A DNA stretch of 64,000 nucleotides from Tuctoria greenei (lineage: Eukaryota; Streptophyta; Magnoliopsida; Poales; Poaceae): the NCBI GenBank assembly GCA_036927565.1, contig JAYESD010000012.1, positions 930,001-994,000 on the forward strand, in the 5' to 3' direction. Below are positions 11,888 to 24,100 of the stretch, piece after piece. The position numbers were made by a program, and so were the translations under genes. The notes below the pieces were generated by a model. That model did not search any database and was not told where the DNA came from. It saw only the letters and a list, made by a program, of their open reading frames with translations. Every line of letters starts with the position of its first letter. The first letter of the stretch is position 1.

Positions 11888-12452
11888 GTAGGATTATCAG
11901 GTGACTTCCCTGCAGCAGCCGGGACCGGTGGTTGAGCTATCTTATTAGCGTTGTACAGCTGGGAGCTGAAGATGATGAGGAGATCAGGAGCAGTAGGGGC
12001 AGGGCCGGACGACGATCCGTCCCCGTGACATTGTGATAACTGCACTAATCGAGATTATTTGGACGGCCTGATGATGCAGTTAACCTGCTGATTGGATGCA
12101 GCAACCGGCCTAATGCTGTCACCAATGAGTGAGACTTAGCTGCCTAATGTGTGTTGGGAATCCAGAAGTAAGTTGATTAGTGGTTTTGATTGGTGCCTCT
12201 CGGGGGTGCACCGTGGCAGTTTGGTCCCCGTCTTTTGGATAGGTAGGCGGGCAGCTGAAACAACCGGGGAAGGTTTCCCTGTCCCAGAGGCTTGCTGTTC
12301 CAGTTGGGGGCTACTACTGGTTATGGTGTTATGTCCGCCGCTAGATTCTTGTATGTTCTCCCTTTTTTGGGATTCAGGTGGTGCGTTCTGCAACTGTGCA
12401 ACAGAGCAATCGAAGTATCGAACATGCGAGTATATGTTGTTCAGAAATGATA
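11888..12452. other. Unassigned DNA between the Tekay LTR and the duplicated segment
   Basis: Mixed-composition sequence. I see no recognisable gene, LTR end or terminal inverted repeat in it. Short open frames on both strands lack domain features. It ends where homology to the segment after the CACTA element begins. Confidence 0.5.
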
Positions 12453-13200
12453 AGCTAACGATGCAAAATCCACCAAATTATAACGAAGTGATGGCAGAAA
12501 CAAGCTGCAGGATCTCCGTCTATCATCAGTGTCATCTCTGTCTCTACACCGTACCACCAGCTGCATCATGACGGCCTGCTGCATGTGTATTTCTGTTGTT
12601 GTCGTAACGAGCAGCCAGAATCGAATCGAATGTTCGTCGCCCCCTGATCAGGTTCACCACCAGCTAGCACACGAAATGATGGAGATCACGGACAAGACGA
12701 GCTTGGGGGGCGTTCTTGCTATGCTAACAGCAGATAAGGAATGGTAGGGACATGATGGGCTTGTCTCATGGCATGTTCATGCATGGGGCAGGGGAATTAA
12801 TTTGCCTTGCCGGCATTATTCTTAAACGCAAGTGCATGTATTGGTACTCCTTGCATCCTAAAATATTTGTTATTAGGACAAAAAATTCAATTCATTTTGA
12901 ACTAAAATTTTTGTCCTAATGACAAGTATTTTGGGAAGGAGGGAATAGTAAACTAGGCAGTCTAGCTGCTGCTGAAGGAGGAGGAATTGCGAGCTGGCGC
13001 GCCGTCGAACTGGCAGGGCACATGCAGAGAGAGAGACAGTGGAGATGATATGTCAGTTTGAGAATCGCTGGGAGCGCGTTGCTTGCGGGAGGGAGTGGAT
13101 TCGGAGCATATATAGTTTATGCTGCTAGTATTAGTGTTACTCGCAGAACACAGCGTACGACGGCGACGACTTATATCGGGTGTTCAGGCCTCCGGAGTGG
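12453..13200. repeat. Left copy of a direct duplication (partner 42299-42909)
   Basis: From AGCTAACGATGC to CCTCCGGAGTGG this matches 42299-42909 in the same orientation, with mostly single-base differences. The left copy has an extra Stowaway MITE (12847-12945) and some 40 extra bases near 12960-13035. The left copy is cut at 13200 where CACTA transposase sequence begins; the right copy is preceded directly by the CACTA 3' end. No convincing coding frame is conserved between the copies. Confidence 0.85.
12847..12945. mobile_element. Stowaway-type MITE with TA target duplication
   Basis: 99 bp with inverted ends (CTCCTTGCATCCTAAAATA against the complement of TATTTTGGGAAGGAGGGAA), flanked by TA at 12845-12846 and 12946-12947. 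The duplicate copy at 42690-42710 has the empty site (TTGGTAGTAAAC), which proves the insertion and its ends. Confidence 0.9.
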
Positions 13201-13204
13201 AATT

Positions 13205-15009
13205 GGATTTCTATACCTCACTTCATCCAGAAAGACGGTGTACATGAGACACCGACAGTTCTTTACAGATACACACAAGTATAGGAAGATGAAAGAACAA
13301 TTTGATAACAAAATCGAAAAAGATACTGCAACAAAACCTTATAGTAGAAAACTTGTGTTTGAAATGGTCAAAACATTCATATTGCTTTCGGTAAGGGCAA
13401 AAAATGTAAAGTAATTAAGAGAAAGAAAAGTACATCTTCGGATGATACAACTGACATGACTTTCAAGAAACAATCATTTTTTTTTCAAGTATCTTCCATA
13501 TTGGAAGAATCTGGAATTTTACCATAGTATTGATTTGATGCACGTTACAAAGAATGTATTTGATAGAATCATTGGGATCTTGCTGGACATGCCGAGAAAA
13601 GCAAAGGACAGATTAAATTCACGTATGGACCTAGTAAATCTTGATTTGAGACTAGAGCTTCAGCCAGTAGAAAAGGCGAACGGGAAGCATTACCTTCCCC
13701 CAGCCAGCTATAACTTGACGCTGGAAGAGAAAAAAGCAATTTGCGAATGCTTGTATGGGATCAAAGTGCCCACGAGTTTCTCATCTAATATCTGCAAACT
13801 AGTCTCGATGAAAGACTTGTCTTTATTCGGTTATAATTCTCACGACTGTCACATGATGATGACAGTGTTCCTTGCCATTGCAATAAGAGTCATCAAACCT
13901 GAGCATATAAAAGTTGTCATCACATGTTTGTGTTACTTCTTCAATGCAGTATTGCAAAAGGTGATAGCACGTGAAGATTTAGACTATCTGAAAACATACA
14001 TCGTCGAGACTATGTGCAAGCTTGAGATGTGTTTCCCACCATCCTTTTTCGATATGCAAGTACACCTAATCATACATCTTGTTGATCAGATAAAAGTATT
14101 GGAGCCACTATATTTACATCATATGTTTTTGTTGGAGAGATATTTAGGAGTATTAAAAGGTTATGTGCGGAACCGTTCTCACCCAGAGGGTTCAATTATG
14201 GAAGGATACACCACTGAAGAAGTGATTAAGGGTTGCGCTAATTACATCAAAGATGGAAAATCGATAGGTGTGCCTATACCAGTACATGAGGGTAGACTAC
14301 GTAGAAAGGCAAAGTGGGTAAGAAAACTTTTATCGTTTAAGATTACAAGAATGTACACCATGCACATTTTGGTGTACTACAACTGCTCGTAATAGCCGAG
14401 TCGTACATCGAGGAACACCAAATTGAGTTTCGTGATAAAAACCAAGACCGCACAGAGGACTAGATCATGAAAGAGCACAGAAGATGTTTCACTAAATTGT
14501 TAGTGGACAAAAATATACCATACGGAAACACTATAGAAGAGACAATAATGAAGAAGTTAGCTTCTGACCCATATGCTTTGGTGACATCATGGCAAGCATA
14601 TGACATCAATGGTTACACATTTTACACTAAAGAAAAATACAGTAAAAGTGTTGCACAAAATAGTGGTGTTCGTATTGAGACTTATGATTCACAAGAGCAA
14701 AAGACCCCATACTTTGGGTTCATAGAGGAAATATGGGAACTCGATTATGGCAAAATAATGGTAATACCCGTATTTAAGTGTCAATGGGTCAAACATCCTG
14801 ATGGTGTGAAAGTGGATAATTACGGACTGACAGTGGTAAACTTAAATAAAGTGGGTTATAAAGATGACCTGTGGATTCTCGCCGATAGTGTTGCACAAGT
14901 TTTTTATGTTCAAGATCCAGAAACTGAGAAGATGCATGTAGTTATTTCTGGAAAGCAAAATATTGTTAGGGTTGAGAATGTGGGAGATAATGAAGAGGAA
15001 TATAATTAG
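13205..15009 (+). pseudogene. CACTA TNP2-like transposase, C-terminal part, broken
   Basis: Translations match the plant TNP2 family: MHVTKNVFDRIIGILLDMP and PPASYNLTLEEKKAICE, then a DUF4218 region (LHHMFLLERYLGVLKGYVRNR, HPEGSIMEGYTTEEVI) and a DUF4216 region (VPVFK-like VIPVFKCQWVKHPDGVKVDNYG). The N-terminal part with the rest of the catalytic domain is lost at 13205. Frameshifts occur near 13415-13535 and near 14355, and a TAG at 14461-14463 precedes the DUF4216 frame (14467-15009), which is otherwise open. It is a dead remnant; the intact DUF4216 frame is probably chance survival. Confidence 0.88.
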
Positions 15010-15330
15010 TATGAAGAGATGTATCTTTTCACCGAACCATAAAACATCAAGCGCGTAGAGGGAAGCATTAAAAAGAATTTGAAACCCTATATGCGAGAAG
15101 ATGTCAATGCTGGAAAAAATGTATATAGCAATGCGAGATGATATATATTGTATATATTTGTATCTTCTGAAATCAACTTAGAACAACGCTCTATTTCAGC
15201 TTTAGATAGCATGTTTCGAACATTATTAAATTCAGCTTCTGTTTTGAATATTATTAAATTCAGCTTCTGTTTTGAATATTATTAAATTCAGTATGTGTAT
15301 ATAAATGTCTTCTGACCTATGATGATCAGG
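15010..15330. repeat. CACTA interior with a 28-bp AT-rich tandem repeat
   Basis: No gene is seen. At about 15222-15291 a unit beginning ATTATTAAATTCAGCTTCTG is repeated 2.6 times. This stretch joins the transposase remnant to the first captured SNF2 fragment. Confidence 0.7.
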
Positions 15331-15503
15331 CTCGCCTTACAATAGCTCGGTTCCAAACAACATCTAGAAGCACAACTCTTGAAGCTCCTGTCAAGCTAAT
15401 CCCTTCACAATAAGCTCTTGTAGATGCAAGTAACACACGAGACTCATCATTTGGATTGTTAAAAGCTTTAATTGAAGTCCGACGACACTTCTCGTCCATT
15501 TGA
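15331..15503 (-). pseudogene. CLASSY-like SNF2 helicase fragment A (captured)
   Basis: On the minus strand an open frame reads AFNNPNDESRVLLASTRAYC, then EGISLTGASRVVLLDVVWN. This is the helicase C-terminal block (motifs V-VI region) of CLASSY 3/4-type SNF2 proteins, in which the related wording is KVMLASTKACxEGISLxGASRVVLLDV. About 57 codons are present, with no start, stop or splice context. It lies in the 3' part of the CACTA and is inverted relative to a related fragment at 41846-42005 on the plus strand. The family call is from memory of the motif; DRD1 is a less good fit. Confidence 0.7.
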
Positions 15504-15612
15504 GGGCTTGTTTGGATAGGAGTGAATCCACTTCAATATAAGTGGTTTGAGGTGGATTGAGGAGAAAATTAGTTCATTCTTCACTTCAATCCACTTCAAT
15601 CCAATTTGATTG
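15504..15612. mobile_element. MITE-like remnant
   Basis: It begins AGGGCTTGTTTGGATAGGAG, the kind of start common in grass hAT-type MITEs, and contains repeated words around CACTTCAATCCACTTCAATCC. The opposite terminus is not recognisable. It replaces about 85 bp that would otherwise continue the inverted-repeat arm (compare 41781-41865). Confidence 0.4.
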
Positions 15613-15620
15613 AGTACACC

Positions 15621-16358
15621 TGTCGGTATCCTAAAAACCGTACACCCCTTGAGGTTACAAAGATCTCAAAAGAAAGCCATCTACTTGGTTTGAAGACCCT
15701 CGGAGGCCCACTTGTCAGACATGACCGGACCCGCTTCTCCAACATTGTTAATCCCTGGGTCGCCACGTGTACAACCAAACCGGAGCTACCGCCCACAAGG
15801 GGGGAGCTCCGGGCCACGTACCGAAACGGCACCTCCAGACTTAACCCCAGACCGAGAGAAGCTCCGGACTTGACACGTGTCTGGTAGCCCCGGAGCTACC
15901 TGCTTCCCATAACAAGCTCCGGAGCTGCCACGTGTCCAATCGTCGGACCTTTCAGCCTCTAACCTCCGGAAGACCTTGTAACGGCTCCGGACCTTCAAAG
16001 GAGAGCCAATGACTTCAAGACCCGATTAAGTGCCATTAATGCCATATTAATGACACTTAATCGGACGATCTTAACACCAGTAACGGTGCTGTCAAAGCCC
16101 GTTACAGGATCATTAAGAGCAAATAATCGTGTATCAATACTAGTAACCGTCGGGGCCACATGTCTGGCCAGGCTAGCTTGTAACGGCCTGTTCTTGTACT
16201 ATAAAAGGACAGGCCGGCGATACACTCAGGGTCGTTCACGCACGGACGATCATACGCACCCCACACGTTCGTGGCAAGCTCTTACCGCTAATACAACACC
16301 AACACACCCGTGGAGTAGGGTATTACGCTCAGGCGGCCCGAACCACGTAAATTCTTGT
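15621..16358 (+). repeat. 5' LTR of Gypsy copy 2, first part
   Basis: Starts TGTCGGTATCC. TATA box TATAAAAGG at 16200-16208. It is interrupted at 16358 by the Copia insertion and resumes at 28373. It is very similar to 39715-40426. Confidence 0.92.
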
Positions 16359-18015
16359 TGAAAGTTGCCTAGAGGGGGGGTGAATAGGCTAATCGACCTG
16401 CAAATGACTGAATAAAACGAGATTAAATCACAGGGGGCGGACTAGTCCGGTCTGGGGGCGGACTAGTCCGGTCAGCCTGCGTGAAGAACCCTAAAAGGTG
16501 TTTCTAGCAAGTTTTAAAAGGATTTTCTCGAGGCTACAAGTGAGGATATGTTTAAGACAAGTTTAGAAACTATCAACACAAGAGTGAGTCAATTTTTAAT
16601 AAGATTAAGCAATGTGAGGCACAAGACAAGACTAGCAACCCTAGAGCTAAGTATGCGATAAACAAAATACGAAGAACACGGAGACACAAGGATTTTATCC
16701 CGAGGTTCGATTCCACACAAGAATCTACGTCCCCGTTGAGGAGTCCACAAAGGACCGGGTTCACCAACCCTTCCCTCACCAAGTTTACCGCATGGGCCTA
16801 ACTTGGTTCTCCACTATCTCAACGTGCGAATACAAGATTCGTTGGGGCTTCTCACAATCTGAGGCTCCCACACCACAAAGATGATCAACAACGCAAAACA
16901 CACTCAACACACAGCTCACAAAGACTCAATGAGTGCAAGAGATCAAACCGGGAGCACAAGCGTGATGTTCTTCCTCTTCTCCACCTCACTAAACCCTAAT
17001 CCACACAAGAATTAGTTTTAGAGGGAAAGTTGGCAAGAAAGAGGCTTAAGAGTGCTCCAAGTTGGCTGTGGCGGCGCTAGGGTTCAAGAGTGTTCAAGTG
17101 TTGGTTCAAAAGAACCCAGGGGACCTCTATTTATAGAGGTCCCAAGCCCATACTGCTGACTTCAGCAGAAGGGCGGACTAGTCCGGCCTCAGGCCCGGAC
17201 TAGTCCGGCCTAGGGGACCACTGACCTCTTGTCAGGCCCCGACAGCTGACACGCTATCGTCACACTACCCGCCAAACTTCAAATTCAAACGGTCACTTCA
17301 ACAACGGACTAGTCCGGTCACCACCGGACTAGTCCGATCTCACACAGAGCCTTTTGCTCCGCGCGAAAACGGACTAGTCTGAGGACCACGGACTAGTCCG
17401 GCCCCAAGGGCGGACTAGTCCGGTCCTCCCAGACTTAGCCACAGGACCACTTTCAACACACCAACCCGTACTAGTCCGGCACCACGGGCGGACTAGTCCG
17501 TTCTCACTCAGGACCTCTTGGTCCGGTCTAAAATGGACAAGTCCGTGATTTTGAGACTTAGTCCCCAAAACCCACTCACTGCTACCCGGACTAGTCCGGC
17601 CATGAACGGACTAGTCCGATCTCAGTCAGACCCTTCTGGTCCGGCCTACAACGGACTTGGCCGGCCAGGGACGGACTAGTCCGGCCACCTGCACGGACTA
17701 GTCCGGCCCTACTGCCAGACTGCTTTTCCACTCTTTTCTCTTAAGGGGTTTGACCTCTAAAACACTTTGAGCTCCCAAACTTGATCTCAATGCACTTTAC
17801 ACACGCACCCTCCTATTTCTACGGCTAGTCTAACTCAACACGCTAGAAACCCTAGTTTCCACGCTTCGAGTTGACTCCGTTTCCTTCCTTTTCCTTTTTG
17901 AGGGTTTGCGTCTCCGATCGAGTCCACACCTGTGCTAAGATCACTTGAGCTCATTAGTGACTTAATTGTCGTCATCAATCATCCAAAACCCACGGGGAAC
18001 CTAGATGCACTTTCA
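16359..18015 (-). repeat. 3' LTR of the Copia element
   Basis: 1657 bp from TGAAAGTGCATC (minus, 18015) to CAACTTTCA (16359). The minus-strand purine tract AAAAAGGGGGAGAT directly precedes it. By eye it contains about 15 copies of the palindrome CGGACTAGTCCG or close variants. Relative to the other LTR it has an extra roughly 27-bp unit with one palindrome near 17400-17428. Confidence 0.93.
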
Positions 18016-18451
18016 ATCTCCCCCTTTTTGGTGATTGATGACAACACATTAAGTCCTTCAACAATTAAGAGTATGGAAATTGGTTTTCATAACTTGTGTG
18101 CGTATGAATGACTCCCCCTTAATGTATGCAACATGTAAAAGAGGTGAAGGGGATCTTTTCATACCCACACACGTTATGGTGGGGTGCCTACGTGATGTGT
18201 TCAACAATTGTGACAAGACATGAAGAGCATCAATATAATCAAAGGATTGATAATTAGAGCATTATATTGAGATTAAACGACATTGACAAGTCTTGCACAA
18301 ATGTAAACATCCAAGAACAGGAATATATTACAAAACAGGTCCATAAATCACAAACACATCCACAAACGATTAACTCCCCCTTAACTCTCCCCCTTTGGCA
18401 TCAAGGCACCAAAAAGGAAAAGAAAAGGGGAGGGGAACAAAGATCTACGAA
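18016..18451 (-). other. Copia 3' non-coding region with repeated polypurine tracts
   Basis: No gene. Several minus-strand purine tracts of the type AAGGGGGAG are visible (18016-18030, 18109-18120, about 18370-18393). The one touching the LTR is presumably the functional plus-strand primer. Confidence 0.7.
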
Positions 18452-20293
18452 CTAGCCCTCGTCTTCGCCACTTCCACTCTCCGTGGCCTCGGAATCGTCG
18501 ACGTCTTCCTCATGATCGACGGCGTTGTCGTCGTCGTCTTCGTCGGAGTTCCTTGCCGAGGGAGCAGCCCGAGAGGAGCTTCCATCCTCTTGGAGCTGGG
18601 CGAGCTCATCGGCGGTGAAGGTGGGGAAGGGAGTGATCTCCCTATCACTCACCTCCGGAGAGGACATTGGGACCTCCAGCTTGTCGCACACCGCCTTAAG
18701 ATATTTTTCTTGACGCTTGTGTGCCCTTTGAGCGCGGATCTCTTGCTTCCGGCAAGAAGTGAAGATCGCCTTGAAGCATTTGAAGAAGGCACTCGTGGAT
18801 TGAGGCGGAGGCGGAGACGGAGGTGCCACGGGGCGAGATGGAGGATCTGCATTCTTGCGACGAGGAGGAACAGGAACATTCAGGGGCTTCTGAGGACGAA
18901 GCGGGCGATGCGACACGTCCTTGACAAAGGTCACGCCCGACACCTTCTCAATGAGGCACATGATGTAGGGGGCATACCCGCAAGCACGGTTGGGGGTATG
19001 CGAGATGTTGAAGATATCGTCGAAGATGTAATCGACGAGGTTGAACTTCTCTTCCCCATCGATCAGAAGTAGCAGGTGCCTCAAGTTCCCTTGAATCACC
19101 CCAGCATCACCGTCCTTCGGTGCTATCGTCCTTCAGAGGATTCTGTTCATTATGCTATAAAAGGGCTTGATGTTGCGGGCGAGACCGGCATCAAATGGAA
19201 CGTGACTTGGATACATATATGCCATCTCTTCACGGTCCACGACCTTAAGGTTAGAGATTATAATCTCATGATCCATGTGTGCCTCAAGCCCTAGAATCTT
19301 GGCAAACTCTGCGAAGGTGACTGAGTACTGCTCACCGTGTGTCATCCAAATAATTCTCCTGTCACCAGAGGTGGTGAAGTAGATGGTGGAGTAGAACTGC
19401 AGAATCACTTCGACGTTCCAGTCATACTTGAAACCCATGATCTGCTTGAGATCATGGCGCTCAGCGGCTTCGATGACGGCGTCAAAAGCAGAGTGTTGCT
19501 TTTTGGCCATGTAATCCCAGTCAACCCATTGAGCTTCTATTACCGGCTTCTGCATCTGCTGATAGACTAGCCGGTAGTAGTCACAATGGAAGTCACACCA
19601 GAATCTGGGATCTGCCGTGCTCCTCTCAAACTTGTAGACCTTCTCGGTCCTCAGCCTCCTGGCCTTTTCAGCCCCTTTGCCATGAAACACATTAGCGGAC
19701 AATTCCTTCTGCCTGTTGGGGTTCCTTTCTGGTGTGTGAACTTCAAGGGGGCCAATGGAGGTGGCTTTCCCTTTCTCTTTGATCACAACACCTCCAGCTG
19801 CCTTCTTTGATGACATCTTGACAGCTGGCTTTTTCTTCTTTGGCTCGACAGGAGCCGGAGCCTTTCCCTTCTTAGGGTCAAGCTCGACCCTGGGCTCAGG
19901 TTCCATTTGGGCTGGCTCCTTGCCCTTCGCCTTCTCGCCAACGGTGACGAGCTTCTTTCGCTTGGGGGCACTAGCCTCAGCAGCCCTGGAGTTGTGAGCC
20001 TCCCTGTCTTCCCTTTTCTTCTTCCTCAGCTCGTTGAGGGACTCTGCGGTTGCTCGAGCTATGGCTTCTTCCTCATTGTAGATGCTCGCGGCAACTTTGG
20101 AGGCTTCGAGTGCCTTCAGCTGCCTCTGTTCCTTTGCCTTTTGCGCTTCTATGAGCGCAGCTTTGGTTCTTGCCTCGACAATTTGAGCTTTGGTTCGCCC
20201 CTCGGGGTTGGGACGAGGAGGGGAACGCTCTGAGTTCGACATGCTGCGAAAAGCATACAGAGATGAAGGTATGAGTCCAAGGAGAGGGAGCAT
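18452..20293 (-). pseudogene. Copia third open frame (env-like position), one nonsense codon
   Basis: From 20293 the frame encodes a Lys/Glu-rich N-terminus with coiled-coil character, a basic Lys/Pro linker, then a globular region (RFWCDFHCDYYRLVYQQMQ, AAERHDLKQIMGFKYDWNVE, GLEAHMDHEII) that resembles the 'putative plant transposon protein' domain. It ends in an acidic Asp/Glu tail at 18452. A single in-frame TGA at 19133-19135, probably from CGA, splits it into 386 and 215 codons. Its position after pol matches the extra frame of sireviruses, sometimes called env-like. I see no clear signal peptide, and its function is unknown. Confidence 0.75.
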
Positions 20294-21154
20294 TGCGGAA
20301 GAAGTCTCGAGAGAGGACTAGGATTAGGGTTTGCTCTGTGCAAACCGGACTTGTTCGCCAGGGGCCGGACTAGTCCGGGTCGCACAGGATAAACCCTAAC
20401 CCTAATCGAATCATCGAAAAAACTTCGGATCAGTGCGCAATACTCCTAGGCTATGATCACAACGGTATATGGAGCAATATCTATGAAGGTGTTCCTATCA
20501 AAAACCTAAAGAATCAAAAATGGGGAAAGTTTTTGAAAAAGCTAGAATACCTTCTTGAATCTGCGAGAATCGACGAAATCGACGATGGATTGCGAAGGTG
20601 AAGCGTGGGGAAACGATCCCTCACACCCAAGGGTTCCAATGCACGGATTGGAATCGAGATTTGGTGGATGGAGCGAAAAATCGCCAAAAAGGCGGTTGCT
20701 TGAGCGTGGGAGAGGGAGAGGCGCGAGTGGGAGGAAGAAGAGGGGTCTGGGCCGACCCTGGGGGTTTAAGCCCCCAAGGGCCGGACTAGTCCGGTGCCAG
20801 GACGGACTATTCCGGTGAGCGGACCAGACACGGACTAGTCTGCCCCCGGACTAGTCCGGCCTCGGAGCGGACTAGTCCGGTATGCGGACTAGCCGCGGAC
20901 TAGTCTGGACCCGGACTTGTCCGTCCAAGGGGCGGACTAGTCCGGTCCGACTAGGCTGAAAAATTTTATTTTAGAGCTTTGCCCTCCAATCACTTGTCCT
21001 TTTGGTCAACTAGCAATGCAAACAAGATTATTGAAGATAAACATGACACAAGCATGATCAATTTTCAAGAAATAGTTTTCTCAAACGGATTTTGAAGAGA
21101 AATCATGATTGAGAAGAGTTTTTCAAAAATTGCTCAAAAAGTGAGGAATGAGGT
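20294..21154 (-). other. Copia internal spacer with CGGACTAGTCCG palindromes
   Basis: No coding frame is supported. About seven copies of the LTR palindrome or close variants occur between 20365 and 20960, so the motif is not confined to the LTRs. The short plus-strand open frames here are opposite to the element and look like chance. Confidence 0.75.
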
Positions 21155-24100
21155 TTAAGCCACATTCCTAGAATCCAAAATGTTGAGCTCACTTCTTAGC
21201 TCACAGAAACGCTTCTCATCAAGAGGCTTGGTGAAGATATCCGCTAGTTGATGTTCCGTCCTCACATGAGAAATTACGATATCTCCTTTCATTGAGTGAT
21301 CTCGCAAGAAATGGTGTCGAATGTCTATGTGTTTGGTCCTAAAGTGCTCCACCGGATTATGGGCTATCTTGATGGCACTCTCGTTGTCACACAAGAGTGG
21401 AATGTTGCGCAAGTTAATCCCATAATCCCTAAGGGTTTGTCGCATCCAGAGAAGTTGTGCACAACAACTTCCGGCTGCAACATATTCCGCTTCGGCGGTG
21501 GATAGAGCAATAGAGTTTTGCTTCTTGGAGGACCAAGACACTATAGATCGACCTAAGAATTGGCATGTACCCGATGTGCTCTTCCTATCGACTTTGCACC
21601 CCGCATAGTCCGCATCGGAATATCCAATGAGGTTAAACTTAGATCCTTTAGGGTACCAAAGTCCTAGGGAGGGTGTGTGTACTAGATATCTCAAGATCCT
21701 TTTAACGGCGGTCAAATGACAAGCCTTAGGTGCCGCTTGAAAGCGTGCACACATACACACACTTAGCATGATATCGGGCCTAGATGCACAAAGATAGAGA
21801 AGTGAACCAATCATAGACCTATATAACTTTTGATCCACACTAGGACCATCCTCATTTAGGTCTAGGTGTCCATTTGTCCCCATAGGGGTTTTGATGGGTT
21901 TGCCTTATCCATGTCAAACTTCCTTAGAATATCTTGTGTATACTTAGTTTGACTTATGAACGTCCCTTCTTTGAGTTGTTTTACTTGAAATCCTAGAAAG
22001 AACTTCAACTCACCCATCATGGACATTTCAAACCTCTCCGTCATTATCTTGGAGAACTCATCACAAAACACCTTATTTGTGGAACCAAATATGATGTCAT
22101 CCACATATATTTGGCACACAAAAAGATCTTCGTTGAAGTGCTTTGTGAAAAGGGTATAATCCGCTTTGCCTATCCTAAAACCATTTTCAACTAGAAAGTC
22201 TCTTAGGCACTCATACCAAGCTCTAGGAGCTTGCTTGAGGCCATAAAGAGCCTTTCGCAATTTGTAAACATGGTTAGGATAGTCTTGGTCTTCAAACCCT
22301 GGAGGTTGCTCTACATAAACTTCTTCCTTGATTGGGCCATTAAGGAATGCACTCTTAACATCCATTTGGTAGAGCTTGAAGTCATGATGAGTAGCAAAGG
22401 CTAGTAATATCCGAATTGACTCAAGCCTAGCTACGGGAGCAAATGTCTCATCAAAATCCAACCCTTCGACTTGTGAGTACCCTTTTGCCACAAGCCGTGC
22501 CTTGTTCCTAGTTACCATGCCATGCTCATCTTGTTTGTTGCGGAACACCCACTTGGTTCCAACAACATTAGCTTGTGGGCGCTTGACAAGTTCCCAAACC
22601 TTGTTCCTTTCAAAGTTATTGAGCTCCTCTTGCATGGCAACTACCCAATCCGGATCTCTTAAGGCATCTTCAACCTTATGGGGTTCCAAGAATGAGACAA
22701 AGGAGAAATGCTCACAAAAGTTTGCAACACGTGAACGCGTTGTTACTCCTCTTGTGATATCTCCTAGAATGTTATCAACGGGATGATCCCGTTGAACACT
22801 TTGATGAACACGGGGATGCGGAGGTTGAGCTCTTGAATCACTTGCTTCATCTTCTTCACTTTGCTCTCCCCCTTGATCCAAGCCTCCCCCTTGATCTTCA
22901 TTCCCATTATTGTTTTGGGGAGTATCTAGTGGATCCCCAACTTGTCCAATGGGGGTTTGACCTACTTCATAATGATGATGGTCACTTGGGCTTTGAGATG
23001 GTTCTTGTGGGCGAACATCTCCAAGTGCCATTTTCCTTAGAGCTTCTAGTGGAGGTTCCTCTTGATCAAGGGCATGTTGGTCAACTTGCTCCACATGAGA
23101 GTCATTGGTTTCGTCAAACACCACGTCACGTGCTACTTCAACAATTCCGGAGGATTTGTTGAACACACGGTATGCATGAGTGTTTGAGTCATATCCAAGC
23201 AAGAAACCTTCATCGGACTTTGAAGCAAACTTCGAAGTCCTAGGCTTCTTGTTGAGGATATAACACTTGCTACCAAAAACACGAAAGTAAGAAACATTAG
23301 GTTTCTTACCAACGAGTAGCTCATAAGGAGTCTTCTTGAGGAGGCGATGAAGGTACAATCGGTTTACGGCATGACAAGCGGTGTTAACCGCTTCCGCCCA
23401 AAACCAGTCCGATGTTTTGTACTCATCTAGCATTGTCCTTGACATCTCAATGAGCGTCCTATTCTTTCTTTCGGCAATTCCATTTTGTTGTGGAGAATAG
23501 GGAGCGGAAAACTCATGCTTGATGCCCTCCTCATCTAGGAACTCTTCTACTTGCATGTTTTTGAATTCGGTGCCATTATCACTCCTTATAGCCTTTATCC
23601 TTAAGGTGAACTCATTTTGAGCTCTCCTTAGGAATTTCTTGAGGACACCGGGGGTTTCACTCTTATCATGCAAGAAGAACACCCAAGAATATCTAGAGAA
23701 GTCATCAACGATGACTAGACCATACTTGTTTCCACTGATGCTAATGTAAGCAATGGGGCCAAAAAGATCCATATGGAGTAACTCCAAAGGTCTAGTTGTC
23801 GTCATGACATTCTTAGAGGGGTGTTGAGCTCCTACTTGCTTTCCCGCTTGACACGCACCACATGGCCTATCCTTTTCAAATACCACATCCTTTAGGCCAC
23901 GAACGTGCTCTCCTTTAAGGAGTTTTTGAAGGTTCCTCATTCCAACGTGGGCTAGCCTTCTATGCCAAAGCCATCCCATGTTGGCTTTTGCCATTAAGCA
24001 TGTGTCAAGTTGAGCTTTATCAGTGGTAAAATCCACAAGATAGAGCTTTCCCTTAAGCACTCCCTTAAAGGCTATTGAGTCATTACCCTCTCTCAGAACA

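Noticed and set aside
12149..12747. Possible small gene in the left duplicate copy
   Set aside because: The frame is not preserved in the right copy beyond a short stretch, and no domain or splice structure is seen.
16430..20960. CRISPR-like array from the regularly repeated CGGACTAGTCCG word
   Set aside because: Spacing is irregular, the repeat is a 12-bp palindrome in a plant retrotransposon, and there are no cas genes.
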